From the NCBI RefSeq assembly GCF_014168535.1, contig NZ_CP060007.1, positions 1,116,001 through 1,180,000 of the forward strand: a stretch of 64,000 nt of DNA, read 5' to 3'. The notes beneath the pieces were generated by a model. It did no database searches. It was not told the origin of the DNA and saw only the letters and a list, made by a program, of their open reading frames with translations. Each line of letters begins with the position of its first letter. The stretch's first letter is position 1. This DNA is from Lacibacter sediminis. Lineage in GTDB: Bacteria; Bacteroidota; Bacteroidia; Chitinophagales; Chitinophagaceae. The position numbers were made by a program, and so were the translations under genes. This document shows positions 35,530 through 44,495 of this stretch, piece after piece.

Positions 35530-37599
35530 ATGCGTACAATAAAAAATATAATTCAGTTTGCGGTTTTACTGCTCGTTGTTACGGGTTGTAAGCCGGAATT
35601 GAATGATGATATATCATTTCTTAACAGTGCTGCTACAGCAGGAAAGCTGTCGGCACTGTTTGAAATTACACAGGACAATACCGGTAATGTAACCATTACA
35701 CCCAACGGTGAAGGTGCCGTTTCGTTTGATGTATATTATGGCGATGCTACTACTGCACCAGCTAAAGTACAGGCGGGAAAAAACACCACACATAAATATG
35801 CGGAAGGTGTGTACAACGTAAAAATAGTAGGTTACAATATCACGGGTAAAGCAACAGAGGCAACACAGCAACTTACTGTTTCGTTCCGTGCACCGGAAAA
35901 CTTAGAAGTTACAGCTGACGTGGATGTTGCGAATAACTTTAAAGTGAATGTTACTGCAAAAGCACTTTACGAAACAATGTTCCGTGTTTATTTTGGTGAT
36001 GTGCCAAATGAAGTGCCAGTTTCGTTTATGGAAGGTGAAACCATCAGCCATACCTATGCAGCGGTTGGTACTTATACAGTAAGAGTTGTTGCTTTGAGTG
36101 GTGGTGCAGCAACAACACAGTTTACAAAAACGATTACAATTGTTGATCCGGTATTACTGCCATTAACATTTGAATCTTCAACATTGCAATACAACTTCAT
36201 CAATTTTGGTGGTGGTAATGTTACCATCATCGACAACCCTAATAAGACCGGTATTAATACAACCAATAAAGTTGGTCGTATGGTGAAGAGTGCACCGGAA
36301 GTATGGGGTGGTAGTGTTATTACCCTTGGTGCGCCTATTGATTTTTCTGCGAACAAAGTATTCCGCATGAAAGTATATTCACCAAGAGTGGGTGCTAAAG
36401 TATTGTTGAAAGTGGAGAACGCAACAAATGGAGGCGTCTTTTTTGAAAAAGAAACAGCAACTACTGTAGCCAATGCATGGGAAGACCTTGTGTTTGATTA
36501 CAACGCAATCAATACCGCCAATTCTTATCAAAAAATTGTACTCATATTTGATTTAGGAACTGTGGGTGATGGTTCGGCTAATTTTACATTTCTGTTTGAT
36601 GATATCCGTTTAACAAATCAGATTCCTACAGTACCATTAACACTGCCTGTAACGTTTGATAATGCTGCTTTAAATTATGCCGTAACAGATTTTGGCGGTG
36701 CAGTAACTGTAAATGATGTTGATCCTGCAAATGCAGCTAATAAAGTAAAGAAGACTACCAAGCCAACCGGAGCTGCATCATGGGCCGGAACAACGATTGG
36801 TGCATACTTTACTTCAAAGATTCCTTTTACAGCAACTGAAACACAAATGAGCATCAGAGTTTATTCTCCTGCTGCGGGTTTGCGTGTAAGGTTAAAAGTA
36901 GAAGATCATACGAATAATACAAGATCAGTTGAAACAGAAGCAATGACGACGGCGGCCGACACCTGGGAAACCTTGGTGTTTGATTTTGCTAATCAATCTG
37001 CAGGTACTGCAGCTATGAATCTTTCTTACAATTACGATATGGCGAGTGTGTTCTTTAATTTTAATGTAGATGGAGATGGCAAAGTGTTTTATTGGGATGA
37101 TGTGCAGTTCCTTCCTACAAACGTAACGCCTAATTATGTTGCATTGCCGCTCGATTTCCAGTCAACTACATTCGGGTACAATATCATTGATTTTGCAGGT
37201 GGAAATCTTACTGTAATCAATAATCCGTTTGTGAACGCCGGTAACCCAAGTTCTAAAGTTGCAAGAATGATTAAGAACGCCGGCGAAGTATATGCAGGCA
37301 GTTTGATCGGTTTGGTAAACCCGATTAATTTTTCTGTAAAGAAGACGTTTAAAATGAAAGTGTATTCGCCCAGAATTGGTGCCGATGTTCTGTTAAAGGT
37401 TGAAGGACCCGGAGGAGCAGCATTCGAAATAAGAAAGCTTACAACAGTTGCAAATGCGTGGGAGGAAATGACATTTGATTTTAGTGCAATTGATGCAGGC
37501 CGGTCATATCAAAGCATCGTTTTGATATTTGATCTGGGTATAATGGGTGATGGTTCAGCAAACTATACCTTTTACGTTGATGACATTTCGCTTAACTAA
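35530..37599 (+). CDS. Surface glycan-binding-type lipoprotein: two PKD-like plus three CBM-like repeats
   Basis: The 689-residue lipoprotein (lipobox VTGC) occupies the SusE/F position behind SusD. Residues about 40-205 contain two PKD-like domains (GEGAVSFDVYYGD, AVGTYTVRV). Three internal repeats of about 150-165 residues follow at about 209-366, 368-535 and 538-689. Each has a PLTF or PLDF start, a MKVYSP or IRVYSP block, VANAWEDLVFD-type and VLIFDLG or VFFNFNV segments, and a DDI or DDVQF end. Repeats 1 and 3 are much closer to each other than to repeat 2. They look like beta-sandwich carbohydrate-binding modules, so the protein probably captures beta-glucan at the surface. Confidence 0.75.
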   Translation: MRTIKNIIQFAVLLLVVTGCKPELNDDISFLNSAATAGKLSALFEITQDNTGNVTITPNGEGAVSFDVYYGDATTAPAKVQAGKNTTHKYAEGVYNVKIVGYNITGKATEATQQLTVSFRAPENLEVTADVDVANNFKVNVTAKALYETMFRVYFGDVPNEVPVSFMEGETISHTYAAVGTYTVRVVALSGGAATTQFTKTITIVDPVLLPLTFESSTLQYNFINFGGGNVTIIDNPNKTGINTTNKVGRMVKSAPEVWGGSVITLGAPIDFSANKVFRMKVYSPRVGAKVLLKVENATNGGVFFEKETATTVANAWEDLVFDYNAINTANSYQKIVLIFDLGTVGDGSANFTFLFDDIRLTNQIPTVPLTLPVTFDNAALNYAVTDFGGAVTVNDVDPANAANKVKKTTKPTGAASWAGTTIGAYFTSKIPFTATETQMSIRVYSPAAGLRVRLKVEDHTNNTRSVETEAMTTAADTWETLVFDFANQSAGTAAMNLSYNYDMASVFFNFNVDGDGKVFYWDDVQFLPTNVTPNYVALPLDFQSTTFGYNIIDFAGGNLTVINNPFVNAGNPSSKVARMIKNAGEVYAGSLIGLVNPINFSVKKTFKMKVYSPRIGADVLLKVEGPGGAAFEIRKLTTVANAWEEMTFDFSAIDAGRSYQSIVLIFDLGIMGDGSANYTFYVDDISLN

Positions 37600-37617
37600 T
37601 TTCATAAATCATACATC

Positions 37618-38517
37618 ATGATAAAGAAAATAAAATCATTCGCACTTGTTTTCCTTGCAGCTGTTGCTTTCCTGGCTGGTTGCGAAAAAAAGGAATACAG
37701 CTTTGGCGATTTTAAAACGCCATCAGATCTTACACTAACCGCTGTAGTTGCAGGTGTAGATGCAAGCAATCCTAACGGAAACGGCACAGGCGCTGTTGCC
37801 ATTACGGCAACTGCCAAAAATGCAATCAGTTATAAAGTTGATTTTGGCGATGGCAAATCACAGATTGTTCCATCGGGCATCATCAATTATAAATACACAA
37901 ACCCAGGTACTGATGAATATGTGATCACAGTAAATGCAATTGGCACAGGTGGTGTGGTTTCAACGATCAGTAAGAAAGTGACTGTGTTCGTTGCATTTGA
38001 AATTCCTGCAACCATTTTACAGAATATGACAGGAGGAACTTCTAAAATTTGGGTTTCAGATAAAGAAGCACCCGGTCATTTTGGTGTAGGGCCTAATGAT
38101 CAATTTTCACCAATCTGGTATGAAGCAGGACCAAATTCAAGAGATGCCTGTTCATATGATGATGAGATCACTTTTACAAAAGATGCGAATAATAATATCC
38201 TGATGACCATTGATAACAAAGGACAGTCATTTTCTATTGGTGCATCAACGGCGTTTTATGGGTTTGGTGGTGGTGATGCTTGTCTTGGCGTAACAGCAGC
38301 CGGTACAAAAAAATTAGCATTCATGGATGCAACTTCTGCATCAACACCGTCTAATTCAACAAGAATACAGTTTGATGTGCCTGGTAATGGACTGATCATT
38401 TTTGGTACCGGCGCAACAACGTATGAGATATTATCTCTTACAGCAACAACTATGCACTTGCGCAATATTGGAATTGATGGTAATGCGTGGTATCAGAAAT
38501 TAAAAGTGAAATCATAA
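37618..38517 (+). CDS. PKD-domain lipoprotein, probable surface glycan-binding protein
   Basis: The 299-residue lipoprotein (lipobox LAGC) has one PKD-like domain at about residues 30-125, with YKVDFGDGKSQIVPSGIINY. A C-terminal beta-rich domain of about 170 residues contains KIWVSDKEAPGHFGVGPND and FDVPGNGLIIFGT. The N-terminal domain is akin to those in both neighbours. The C-terminal domain recurs in glucan loci of Bacteroidota (recalled family knowledge), where it is thought to bind laminarin, but the fold is not shown here. No hydrolase motif is seen. It is 18 nt after the previous gene and 3 nt before the GH16 gene. Confidence 0.75.
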   Translation: MIKKIKSFALVFLAAVAFLAGCEKKEYSFGDFKTPSDLTLTAVVAGVDASNPNGNGTGAVAITATAKNAISYKVDFGDGKSQIVPSGIINYKYTNPGTDEYVITVNAIGTGGVVSTISKKVTVFVAFEIPATILQNMTGGTSKIWVSDKEAPGHFGVGPNDQFSPIWYEAGPNSRDACSYDDEITFTKDANNNILMTIDNKGQSFSIGASTAFYGFGGGDACLGVTAAGTKKLAFMDATSASTPSNSTRIQFDVPGNGLIIFGTGATTYEILSLTATTMHLRNIGIDGNAWYQKLKVKS

Positions 38518-38520
38518 TAT

Positions 38521-39549
38521 ATGATACGAATGAGTTTGCTAGTGTTGTTATCTGTGCTGTCTTTTTTCGCATGTTCGAAAAAAGGCAGCCCGGGTAACGC
38601 CGATGTGGCGCCAACCAATCTTACGCTTAATGCAGTGGTAAGTACTGATAACAGCGGTAATGTTGAGTTTACAGCCACAGCTACGAATGCGGCTACATAT
38701 GAATATGGATACGGCAACGGTGTGTTTGCATTGGTGCCAACTGGTAAAGTAACATACAAGTATGCTGCATCAGGAACCTACAGCGTAACCGTTACTGCAA
38801 AAAGTGCAAGTGGTAAAACAGCATCTAAAACAATACAGGTTACTGTTGCAGTTGGCTTGTCATTGATTTTTAGTGATGAGTTTGAGGTAAATGGTGCACC
38901 TGATCCTGCGAAGTGGGGTTATGATATTGGCACAGGATCGAACGGTTGGGGTAATAATGAACAACAGTATTACACCAACAGGAGCGATAATGTAATTGTG
39001 CAGAACGGTGTTTTAAAAATTACTTTGAAGAAAGAAAATTTTAATGGCAGTGCGTATACATCAACACGTATGCTCACAGCAAATAAATTTTCTTTCAAGT
39101 ATGGTATTGTGGAAGCACGTGCCAAACTTCCCGCGGGTGGGGGCACATGGCCCGCCATCTGGATGTTGGGTGCTAATATTAATACTGCCGGTTGGCCTGC
39201 TTGTGGTGAGATCGATATTATGGAGCATAAGGGAAATGATCTCAACCGCATTTTTGGAACATTGCATTATCCCGGCCGGTCAGGAGGAAGTGCCGATGGC
39301 AGTTCACGAATTATCAGTAACGCATCCACTGAGTTTCACATTTATAAAGTGGAATGGACAGCTGCGGCGATTAAAATTTATGTAGACGATGTATTGTTCC
39401 ATACGGTTGCCAATTCAACAGCTATTCCATTCAATCATAATTTTTTCATTATCATGAATGTGGCTATGGGAGGCTCTTTTGGCGGTGCCGTTGATCCAAA
39501 TTTCAACAGCGCTGCAATGGAGGTCGATTATATTCGGGTTTATCAATAA
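38521..39549 (+). CDS. PKD-GH16 beta-glucanase (laminarinase-like) lipoprotein
   Basis: The 342-residue lipoprotein (lipobox FFAC) combines a PKD-like domain (about residues 30-112) with a GH16 catalytic domain (about 115-342). The active-site signature GEIDIMEH lies at about residues 229-236, giving the E-x-D-x-x-E set with nucleophile Glu, Asp and acid/base Glu. The extra Met of this form is typical of laminarinases and lichenases. Other GH16 features are the GTWPAIWMLG strand, DEFEVNGAPDPAKWGYDIG and a C-terminal MEVDYIRVYQ. It should cut internal beta-1,3 (or mixed 1,3/1,4) linkages at the cell surface. Confidence 0.92.
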   Translation: MIRMSLLVLLSVLSFFACSKKGSPGNADVAPTNLTLNAVVSTDNSGNVEFTATATNAATYEYGYGNGVFALVPTGKVTYKYAASGTYSVTVTAKSASGKTASKTIQVTVAVGLSLIFSDEFEVNGAPDPAKWGYDIGTGSNGWGNNEQQYYTNRSDNVIVQNGVLKITLKKENFNGSAYTSTRMLTANKFSFKYGIVEARAKLPAGGGTWPAIWMLGANINTAGWPACGEIDIMEHKGNDLNRIFGTLHYPGRSGGSADGSSRIISNASTEFHIYKVEWTAAAIKIYVDDVLFHTVANSTAIPFNHNFFIIMNVAMGGSFGGAVDPNFNSAAMEVDYIRVYQ

Positions 39550-39677
39550 TGATCATATGGCAGAAGAGGAACAGAGCGTATTCCTCATAATCAATAGCGA
39601 AAGTGGATCATGTTTTTTTATTGAATTAAATGTCTTTCACTTTTCTTCTCTTTATCCTTACACATTAATAAGTTATT

Positions 39678-40484
39678 ATGAAAACATACATAGTACGCTT
39701 GGCTGCAATGTTGATGTTTATCGGTTCAACAACAACATCTTGCGGGCAAAAGAAACAGAAATTGGTTTGGGCTGATGAGTTTAATACAAACGGGTTGCCA
39801 GATACTGCAAAGTGGAGTTACGATCTTGGCCGAGGCTGCCCGAATAACTGCGGATGGGGTAATAACGAACTTCAGTATTACACAGCAAATCGAAAAGAGA
39901 ATGCACGAGTGGAAAATGGCAAACTCATTATTGAAGCACATAAAGAAAAATTTCAAGATGCAAATTATACCTCAGCACGCCTGGTATCAAGAAACAAAGG
40001 CGATTGGAAGTACGGACGTATTGAAGTGAAAGCAAAACTACCAGCTGGCCGTGGAATGTGGCCTGCAATCTGGATGCTTCCTACAAAATGGGAATATGGT
40101 GGCTGGCCGCATAGCGGTGAAATTGATATCATGGAGAATGTTGGTTATTGGCCCGATTCATTATTTGCCACCGTGCATACCGGGGCTTATAATCACGGAC
40201 AAGGAACACAAGTGGGTAAAGCAATTTCCGTAAAAGATCTTTCCTCCTCATTTCATATTTATTCAATTGAATGGATGGCCGATAAAATTATTTTTATGCT
40301 CGATGGAAAAGAATATCATCGGTTCAATAATAAAAATTCAGGCAGTGAGGTGTGGCCATTCGATAAACAATTTCATTTGCTGCTGAATGTGGCAGTTGGT
40401 GGTAACTGGGGCGGCAAATTTGGTGTTGATGACAGCATCTTTTCCCAACGCATGGAAATAGATTACGTTCGGGTATATCAATAA
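39678..40484 (+). CDS. GH16 beta-glucanase (laminarinase-like) lipoprotein, second copy
   Basis: The 268-residue lipoprotein (TTSC lipobox) consists of a single GH16 domain without PKD. The catalytic motif GEIDIMENVG is at about residues 147-156. Flanking features are DEFNTNGLPDTAKWSYDLG, GMWPAIWMLP and the C-terminal MEIDYVRVYQ, closely parallel to the previous gene. A 128-nt gap precedes it, the longest in the locus, so it may have an extra promoter. The two enzymes would differ mainly in surface targeting and perhaps in product profile. Confidence 0.92.
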   Translation: MKTYIVRLAAMLMFIGSTTTSCGQKKQKLVWADEFNTNGLPDTAKWSYDLGRGCPNNCGWGNNELQYYTANRKENARVENGKLIIEAHKEKFQDANYTSARLVSRNKGDWKYGRIEVKAKLPAGRGMWPAIWMLPTKWEYGGWPHSGEIDIMENVGYWPDSLFATVHTGAYNHGQGTQVGKAISVKDLSSSFHIYSIEWMADKIIFMLDGKEYHRFNNKNSGSEVWPFDKQFHLLLNVAVGGNWGGKFGVDDSIFSQRMEIDYVRVYQ

Positions 40485-40523
40485 AAGTAAACGATAGTTT
40501 TAACTCTTAATCAACACAAGATC

Positions 40524-42776
40524 ATGAAACGTGTTGCACTCTTACTCTGCTTTTCGTTCAGCACAGCAGTTTTATTTGCACAGGTAACGAATGAAGTAAA
40601 AATGAATCGTTTTCTCGATTCACTGATACGCTTAATGACAATCGACGAAAAGATCGGGCAAATGAATCAATACAGCAGCGATTTTGCTGCGACCGGTCCA
40701 ATTACACAAGATGGAGATAAGCAAACGCAGGTAAGGAAAGGAATGATCGGTTCTTACCTCAACGTTACAGGTGCAGAACGTACACGTTCGTTGCAGGAAA
40801 TTGCGATGCAGTCACGTTTAAAAATTCCGTTATTGTTTGGACAGGATGTGATTCATGGTTACAGAACAATTTTTCCGTTACCATTAGCTGAAGCTGCAAG
40901 TTGGGATATGGAAGCAATTGAACGCAGTGCACGCATTGCAGCTATTGAAGCAAGTGCAGCAGGTATTCACTGGACGTTTGCGCCAATGGTTGATATTGGT
41001 CGTGACCCCCGTTGGGGCCGTGTAATGGAAGGTGCAGGTGAAGATCCTTTTTTAGGTTCGCTCATTGCGAAAGCAAGAGTAAATGGTTTCCAGGGAAAAG
41101 GTTTTGGAAATACAGATGCGGTGTTGGCTTGTGTGAAACATTTTGCAGCTTATGGCGCAGCAGTTGGCGGTCGTGATTATAATTCAGTTGATATGAGCCC
41201 ACGTATGTTGTATGAAACTTATCTGCCGCCATTTAAAGCAGCGGCCGATGCAGGTGCAGCAACATTCATGAATTCATTTAACGATCTCAATGGTATACCG
41301 GCAACGGGTAACCGTTTTTTACAACGTGATATTTTAAAAGGTCAATGGAAATTCAAAGGTTTTGTGGTGAGCGATTGGGGAAGTATTGGGGAAATGGTGA
41401 ATCATGGCTATGCAAAAGATAATTATGAAGCAGCTATGCTGGCAGCAAATGCCGGTAGCGATATGGATATGGAAAGCCGTGCCTACATTCAGCATCTTGC
41501 ACGCTTAGTGAAAGAAGGAAAAGTGAAGATGACTGTGATTGATGAAGCTGTAAGGCGCATTCTTCGTAAAAAATATGAACTGGGCTTATTTGCTGATCCA
41601 TACAAGTTCAGCAATATCCAAAGAGAGAAACAGCAATGGAACAATCCGCAACATCTTGTTGCAGCAAAAGAAATTGCAGCAAAGAGTATTGTGCTGCTGA
41701 AAAATGATCCCCTCCCGGGAGGGGCAGGGGTGGGTACATTACCTCTTTCAAAACAAACAAAAAAGATAGCACTTGTTGGTCCGTTGGTAAAAGCAATAAA
41801 AGAACATCTTGGCTTCTGGAGTTACGATTGGGATGATGATTCTGCACGTGTGCCGAGTCTTTATCAATCTGTTCAAAATAAAATTGGCAGCAACACACAG
41901 TTGCTTTATGCAAAAGGTTGTGAGTTGACAGATAGCAGTCGTGCAGGTTTTGCAGCAGCAATAGATGCAGCCAGTCAATCAGATGTGGTAGTGATCTATG
42001 TGGGTGAAACAAGAAATATGAGCGGTGAAGCAAAGAGCCGTAGCAATATTCATTTGCCAGGTGTGCAGGAAGAATTAATAAAGGCCGTTGCGGCAACAGG
42101 CAAGCCAGTAGTTGTATTAGTTGCAGCCGGTCGTCCATTGGTGTTTAACTGGACAGCAGAACATGTGTCTGCTATTCTTTACACCTGGTGGTTAGGTACA
42201 AAAGGTGCTGATGCAATTGCTGATGTATTGTTTGGTGATTATAATCCTTCCGGTAAATTACCAATGACGTTTCCACGCAGCGAAGGACAAATTCCGATCT
42301 ACTATAATCATTATAACACCGGCAGGCCTGCAAAAACAGAAACCGATTTCAACTATGTATCAGCCTATACTGATCTGCGCAATAGTCCTCAGTATCCGTT
42401 TGGTTTTGGATTGAGTTATACAAGATTTCAGTACAGCGATATTCAATTGAATAAATCATCTCTTAAGCCTGGCGAAACATTAACAGCAACTGTTACAGTT
42501 ACCAATAATGGTAATTATGATGGGGAAGAAGTAGTGCAATTGTATATCCGTGACATCACAGGGTCTGTCGTTCGTCCGGTAAAAGAGTTGAAAGGATTTA
42601 AAAAAATTAAGGTCGGTAGGGGAGAGAGTAAACAAGTACAGTTTACACTTACAGCTAATGATCTGCGATTCTATAACGACAAGCTGCAATACATTTATGA
42701 ACCGGGAGATTTTACGTTGTTCATTGGCGGTAACAGTCGTGATGTAAAGGAAGCAAAATTTGAGTTGAAAAAATGA
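40524..42776 (+). CDS. GH3 family beta-glucosidase (BglX-like)
   Basis: The 750-residue protein has a signal peptide (ends VLFAQ), an N-terminal (beta/alpha)8 domain, an alpha/beta sandwich domain and a C-terminal fibronectin-III-like domain. The nucleophile is the Asp of GFVVSDWGSI at about residue 284. KHFAAYGA and DIGRDPRWGRVMEGAGEDP are further GH3 hallmarks. It should release glucose from oligosaccharides produced by the GH16 enzymes, in the periplasm. At about residues 396-404 the sequence PLPGGAGVG is encoded by a GC-rich palindromic element inserted in frame before LPLSK. Paralogues usually have a short polar loop here. The gene ends the plus-strand locus and is followed by a hairpin terminator. 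Confidence 0.93.
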   Translation: MKRVALLLCFSFSTAVLFAQVTNEVKMNRFLDSLIRLMTIDEKIGQMNQYSSDFAATGPITQDGDKQTQVRKGMIGSYLNVTGAERTRSLQEIAMQSRLKIPLLFGQDVIHGYRTIFPLPLAEAASWDMEAIERSARIAAIEASAAGIHWTFAPMVDIGRDPRWGRVMEGAGEDPFLGSLIAKARVNGFQGKGFGNTDAVLACVKHFAAYGAAVGGRDYNSVDMSPRMLYETYLPPFKAAADAGAATFMNSFNDLNGIPATGNRFLQRDILKGQWKFKGFVVSDWGSIGEMVNHGYAKDNYEAAMLAANAGSDMDMESRAYIQHLARLVKEGKVKMTVIDEAVRRILRKKYELGLFADPYKFSNIQREKQQWNNPQHLVAAKEIAAKSIVLLKNDPLPGGAGVGTLPLSKQTKKIALVGPLVKAIKEHLGFWSYDWDDDSARVPSLYQSVQNKIGSNTQLLYAKGCELTDSSRAGFAAAIDAASQSDVVVIYVGETRNMSGEAKSRSNIHLPGVQEELIKAVAATGKPVVVLVAAGRPLVFNWTAEHVSAILYTWWLGTKGADAIADVLFGDYNPSGKLPMTFPRSEGQIPIYYNHYNTGRPAKTETDFNYVSAYTDLRNSPQYPFGFGLSYTRFQYSDIQLNKSSLKPGETLTATVTVTNNGNYDGEEVVQLYIRDITGSVVRPVKELKGFKKIKVGRGESKQVQFTLTANDLRFYNDKLQYIYEPGDFTLFIGGNSRDVKEAKFELKK
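41709..41735 (+). repeat. GC-rich palindromic element within the GH3 coding sequence
   Basis: CCCCTCCC (41709-41716) is followed directly by its perfect inverse GGGAGGGG (41717-41724) and then CAGGGGTGGGT, nine codons in all. Its composition (G+C about 90%) is far from that of the AT-rich neighbourhood. Similar CCCTCCC/GGGAGGG elements occur dispersed between genes in many Bacteroidota genomes (general recollection); here one sits in frame inside a gene. Confidence 0.6.
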
Positions 42777-42807
42777 GTTGAGCAATCGTTATTATAGCAG
42801 CAAAACA

Positions 42808-42833
42808 AAACCCTTTCAATCTTGAAAGGGTTT
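42808..42833. terminator. Bidirectional terminator after the GH3 gene
   Basis: AAACCCTTTCAA (42808-42819) pairs perfectly with TTGAAAGGGTTT (42822-42833) around a two-base nominal loop, and A/T-rich tails lie on both sides. It lies between convergent genes and can serve both strands. Confidence 0.85.
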
Positions 42834-42840
42834 ATTGTTT

Positions 42841-43428
42841 TTAGCGTTTTGCTAAGTCGGCTTTTTTAAAGATGGATCTTACTGCGGCCTCAATTTCTTT
42901 TGAACTGATATTACGGTTGTTCACCTCATCGGTAGCCCAACCCTGCCATACTGTTTTACCACTGGCTGCATCGATCATGTTCACCGTTATTGTTCCTTCC
43001 TTAATAGTTCGTTCGCTACGGTCGTAGCCAATAAACTGAGAAGGATAGTTTACAATAAAGTAACGTCTGTAATACGGGCTATAGAATGTTCTGTAGAAAG
43101 GCTGCGAATAAACCGGGTCGTTATTTTGTACAGTAGAACGTTCTACCAACAGATCATAACTCAATAAAATATCGGGACGACGTTTTGTTTCGCTCCATCC
43201 AGCTTTTGTTAATTCTTTACTTACTGCTGCACGGATATTTGTTTCTGCAATGTCGTTATTCTTGTTACGGTCATTACGTCCGGCACCATCTTGGTCAACC
43301 CATGCAAACGTTTTGTAATTGGAAAAATTAAAAGCCTGATCTTTTTCAATATGTGCTGCCGGGCCGCAACCTGCCAGTAAGAGTAATAAAGCCGGTAAAA
43401 ACATCCATCTGCTCAAACGCTTTTTCAT
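42841..43428 (-). CDS. DUF4136 family lipoprotein
   Basis: The 195-residue protein has a signal peptide with lipobox LAGC and the DUF4136 pattern: FNFSNYKTFAWVDQDG near the start, RRPDILLSYDL in the middle and GTITVNMIDAASGKTVWQGW near the end. The function of this family is unknown; members are outer-membrane or periplasmic lipoproteins. A real Shine-Dalgarno-like GGAGG stands a few bases before the ATG, which is unusual in this AT-rich, SD-poor window. It converges with the GH3 gene, and a shared hairpin lies between them. Confidence 0.85.
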   Translation of the reverse strand: MKKRLSRWMFLPALLLLLAGCGPAAHIEKDQAFNFSNYKTFAWVDQDGAGRNDRNKNNDIAETNIRAAVSKELTKAGWSETKRRPDILLSYDLLVERSTVQNNDPVYSQPFYRTFYSPYYRRYFIVNYPSQFIGYDRSERTIKEGTITVNMIDAASGKTVWQGWATDEVNNRNISSKEIEAAVRSIFKKADLAKR

Positions 43429-43600
43429 AGTACCTCCATTGTTTTAATAGTATGTTCAATTAACGTACCACAGACGGTCGCAGATGTTTGAGGTTTATTA
43501 AAGCATTGTGAAAACACAGAGAGATTGTTATGTTTTTTAACAATTTGAAGAATTGATAAGTTCATTTGAAAGCAAGTATAGCTTCATTAAGATGTATTTT

Positions 43601-44410
43601 TTATTTCCGTTGGTGTAAAGTCATTCTGCCCATAATCTTTTCCATGATCTTTATCTTAGCCCATCTTGGTGCGGTTCGTAACGAATACACCAATAGTTTT
43701 GATAAAGCTCCCGGCACTACATGGTTGCTTCGCCCAAGAGCTTTGAGAATGGGTGCAGCAATTTGCTGTGGTTGTAACGACATGTACATTTGCATGTTTG
43801 CCCGTTTACCAAATCCACTTTCAACCGGGCCGGGTGCTGCTGACAAAACATCAACACCTGATGGTTTTAGTTCAACAGCCAACCCCTCAGCCAATGTCTG
43901 GATATATGCTTTGGTTGCAGCGTAATGTGCAGCATAGGGTACCCCTTGAAATGCAACAATAGAGCTAAGCAAGATAATGCCTCCACGTTTGCGCTGTACA
44001 AACTGTTGGCTGTAATGATGTGTTAATGCCAGCACTGCTTCACAATTAATCCGAAGCATATTGATCTCTTTATGTAACGATGCATCAATGAATAAGCCTG
44101 ATGTGCCGTAACCTGCTGATGCAACTAACAAGCCAATTGAAAGTTGCTGTGTTTCCCGAATAAGTGTATCAATTCCATCTGCAGTTGAAATATCAGCAGC
44201 AATAATTTTTACTTCTGCTCTATGGCGTTGTTCCAGTTCTTTTTTTACAAGAAATAGCTGTTCTTTATTTCTTGCGTTTAATACAAGATGAATACCAGCT
44301 GCTGCCAGTTCTTCTGCAATGGCCAAACCAATACCGGATGATGCGCCTGTAACAAGTGCCCATGTGCCGTATTGCGCTTTGATTCTTCTTTGTTCGTTTA
44401 ATGAAAGCAT
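43601..44410 (-). CDS. Short-chain dehydrogenase/reductase (SDR) family protein
   Basis: With the ATG at 44410 the protein has 269 residues; a TTG upstream would add 13. The Rossmann motif TGASSGIGLAIAEELAAAG is near residue 20, the NAG-type segment ASAGYGTSG near 95, and the catalytic set comprises Ser in LLSSIV and YAATK (Y-x-x-x-K) near 155. It should be an NAD(P)-dependent oxidoreductase of the classical SDR branch, resembling DltE/YqjQ-type proteins, with unknown substrate. It is monocistronic as far as can be seen, and an AT-rich weak hairpin lies downstream near 43524-43544. Confidence 0.88.
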   Translation of the reverse strand: MLSLNEQRRIKAQYGTWALVTGASSGIGLAIAEELAAAGIHLVLNARNKEQLFLVKKELEQRHRAEVKIIAADISTADGIDTLIRETQQLSIGLLVASAGYGTSGLFIDASLHKEINMLRINCEAVLALTHHYSQQFVQRKRGGIILLSSIVAFQGVPYAAHYAATKAYIQTLAEGLAVELKPSGVDVLSAAPGPVESGFGKRANMQMYMSLQPQQIAAPILKALGRSNHVVPGALSKLLVYSLRTAPRWAKIKIMEKIMGRMTLHQRK

Positions 44411-44495
44411 TTCTCTGTCATTTTTGTTCGTGATAAATAATCGATACAAAAATGAATAGTCGGCTTTTCGAAAACGATAACAAATGTTTAGATTT

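Noticed and set aside
39566..39586. Hairpin GAGGAA/TTCCTC after the first GH16 gene
   Set aside because: The stem is only 6 bp with a 9-nt loop and no T run, too weak to call a terminator.
41608..42138. 176-residue minus-strand frame inside the GH3 gene
   Set aside because: It is antisense to a strongly supported GH3 gene, very rich in Leu/His/Gln, and has no family motif.
43524..43544. ATTGTTA/TAACAAT hairpin downstream of the SDR gene
   Set aside because: It is wholly AT-rich with a 7-bp stem and lacks a T run on the minus strand; it could be chance in AT-rich DNA.
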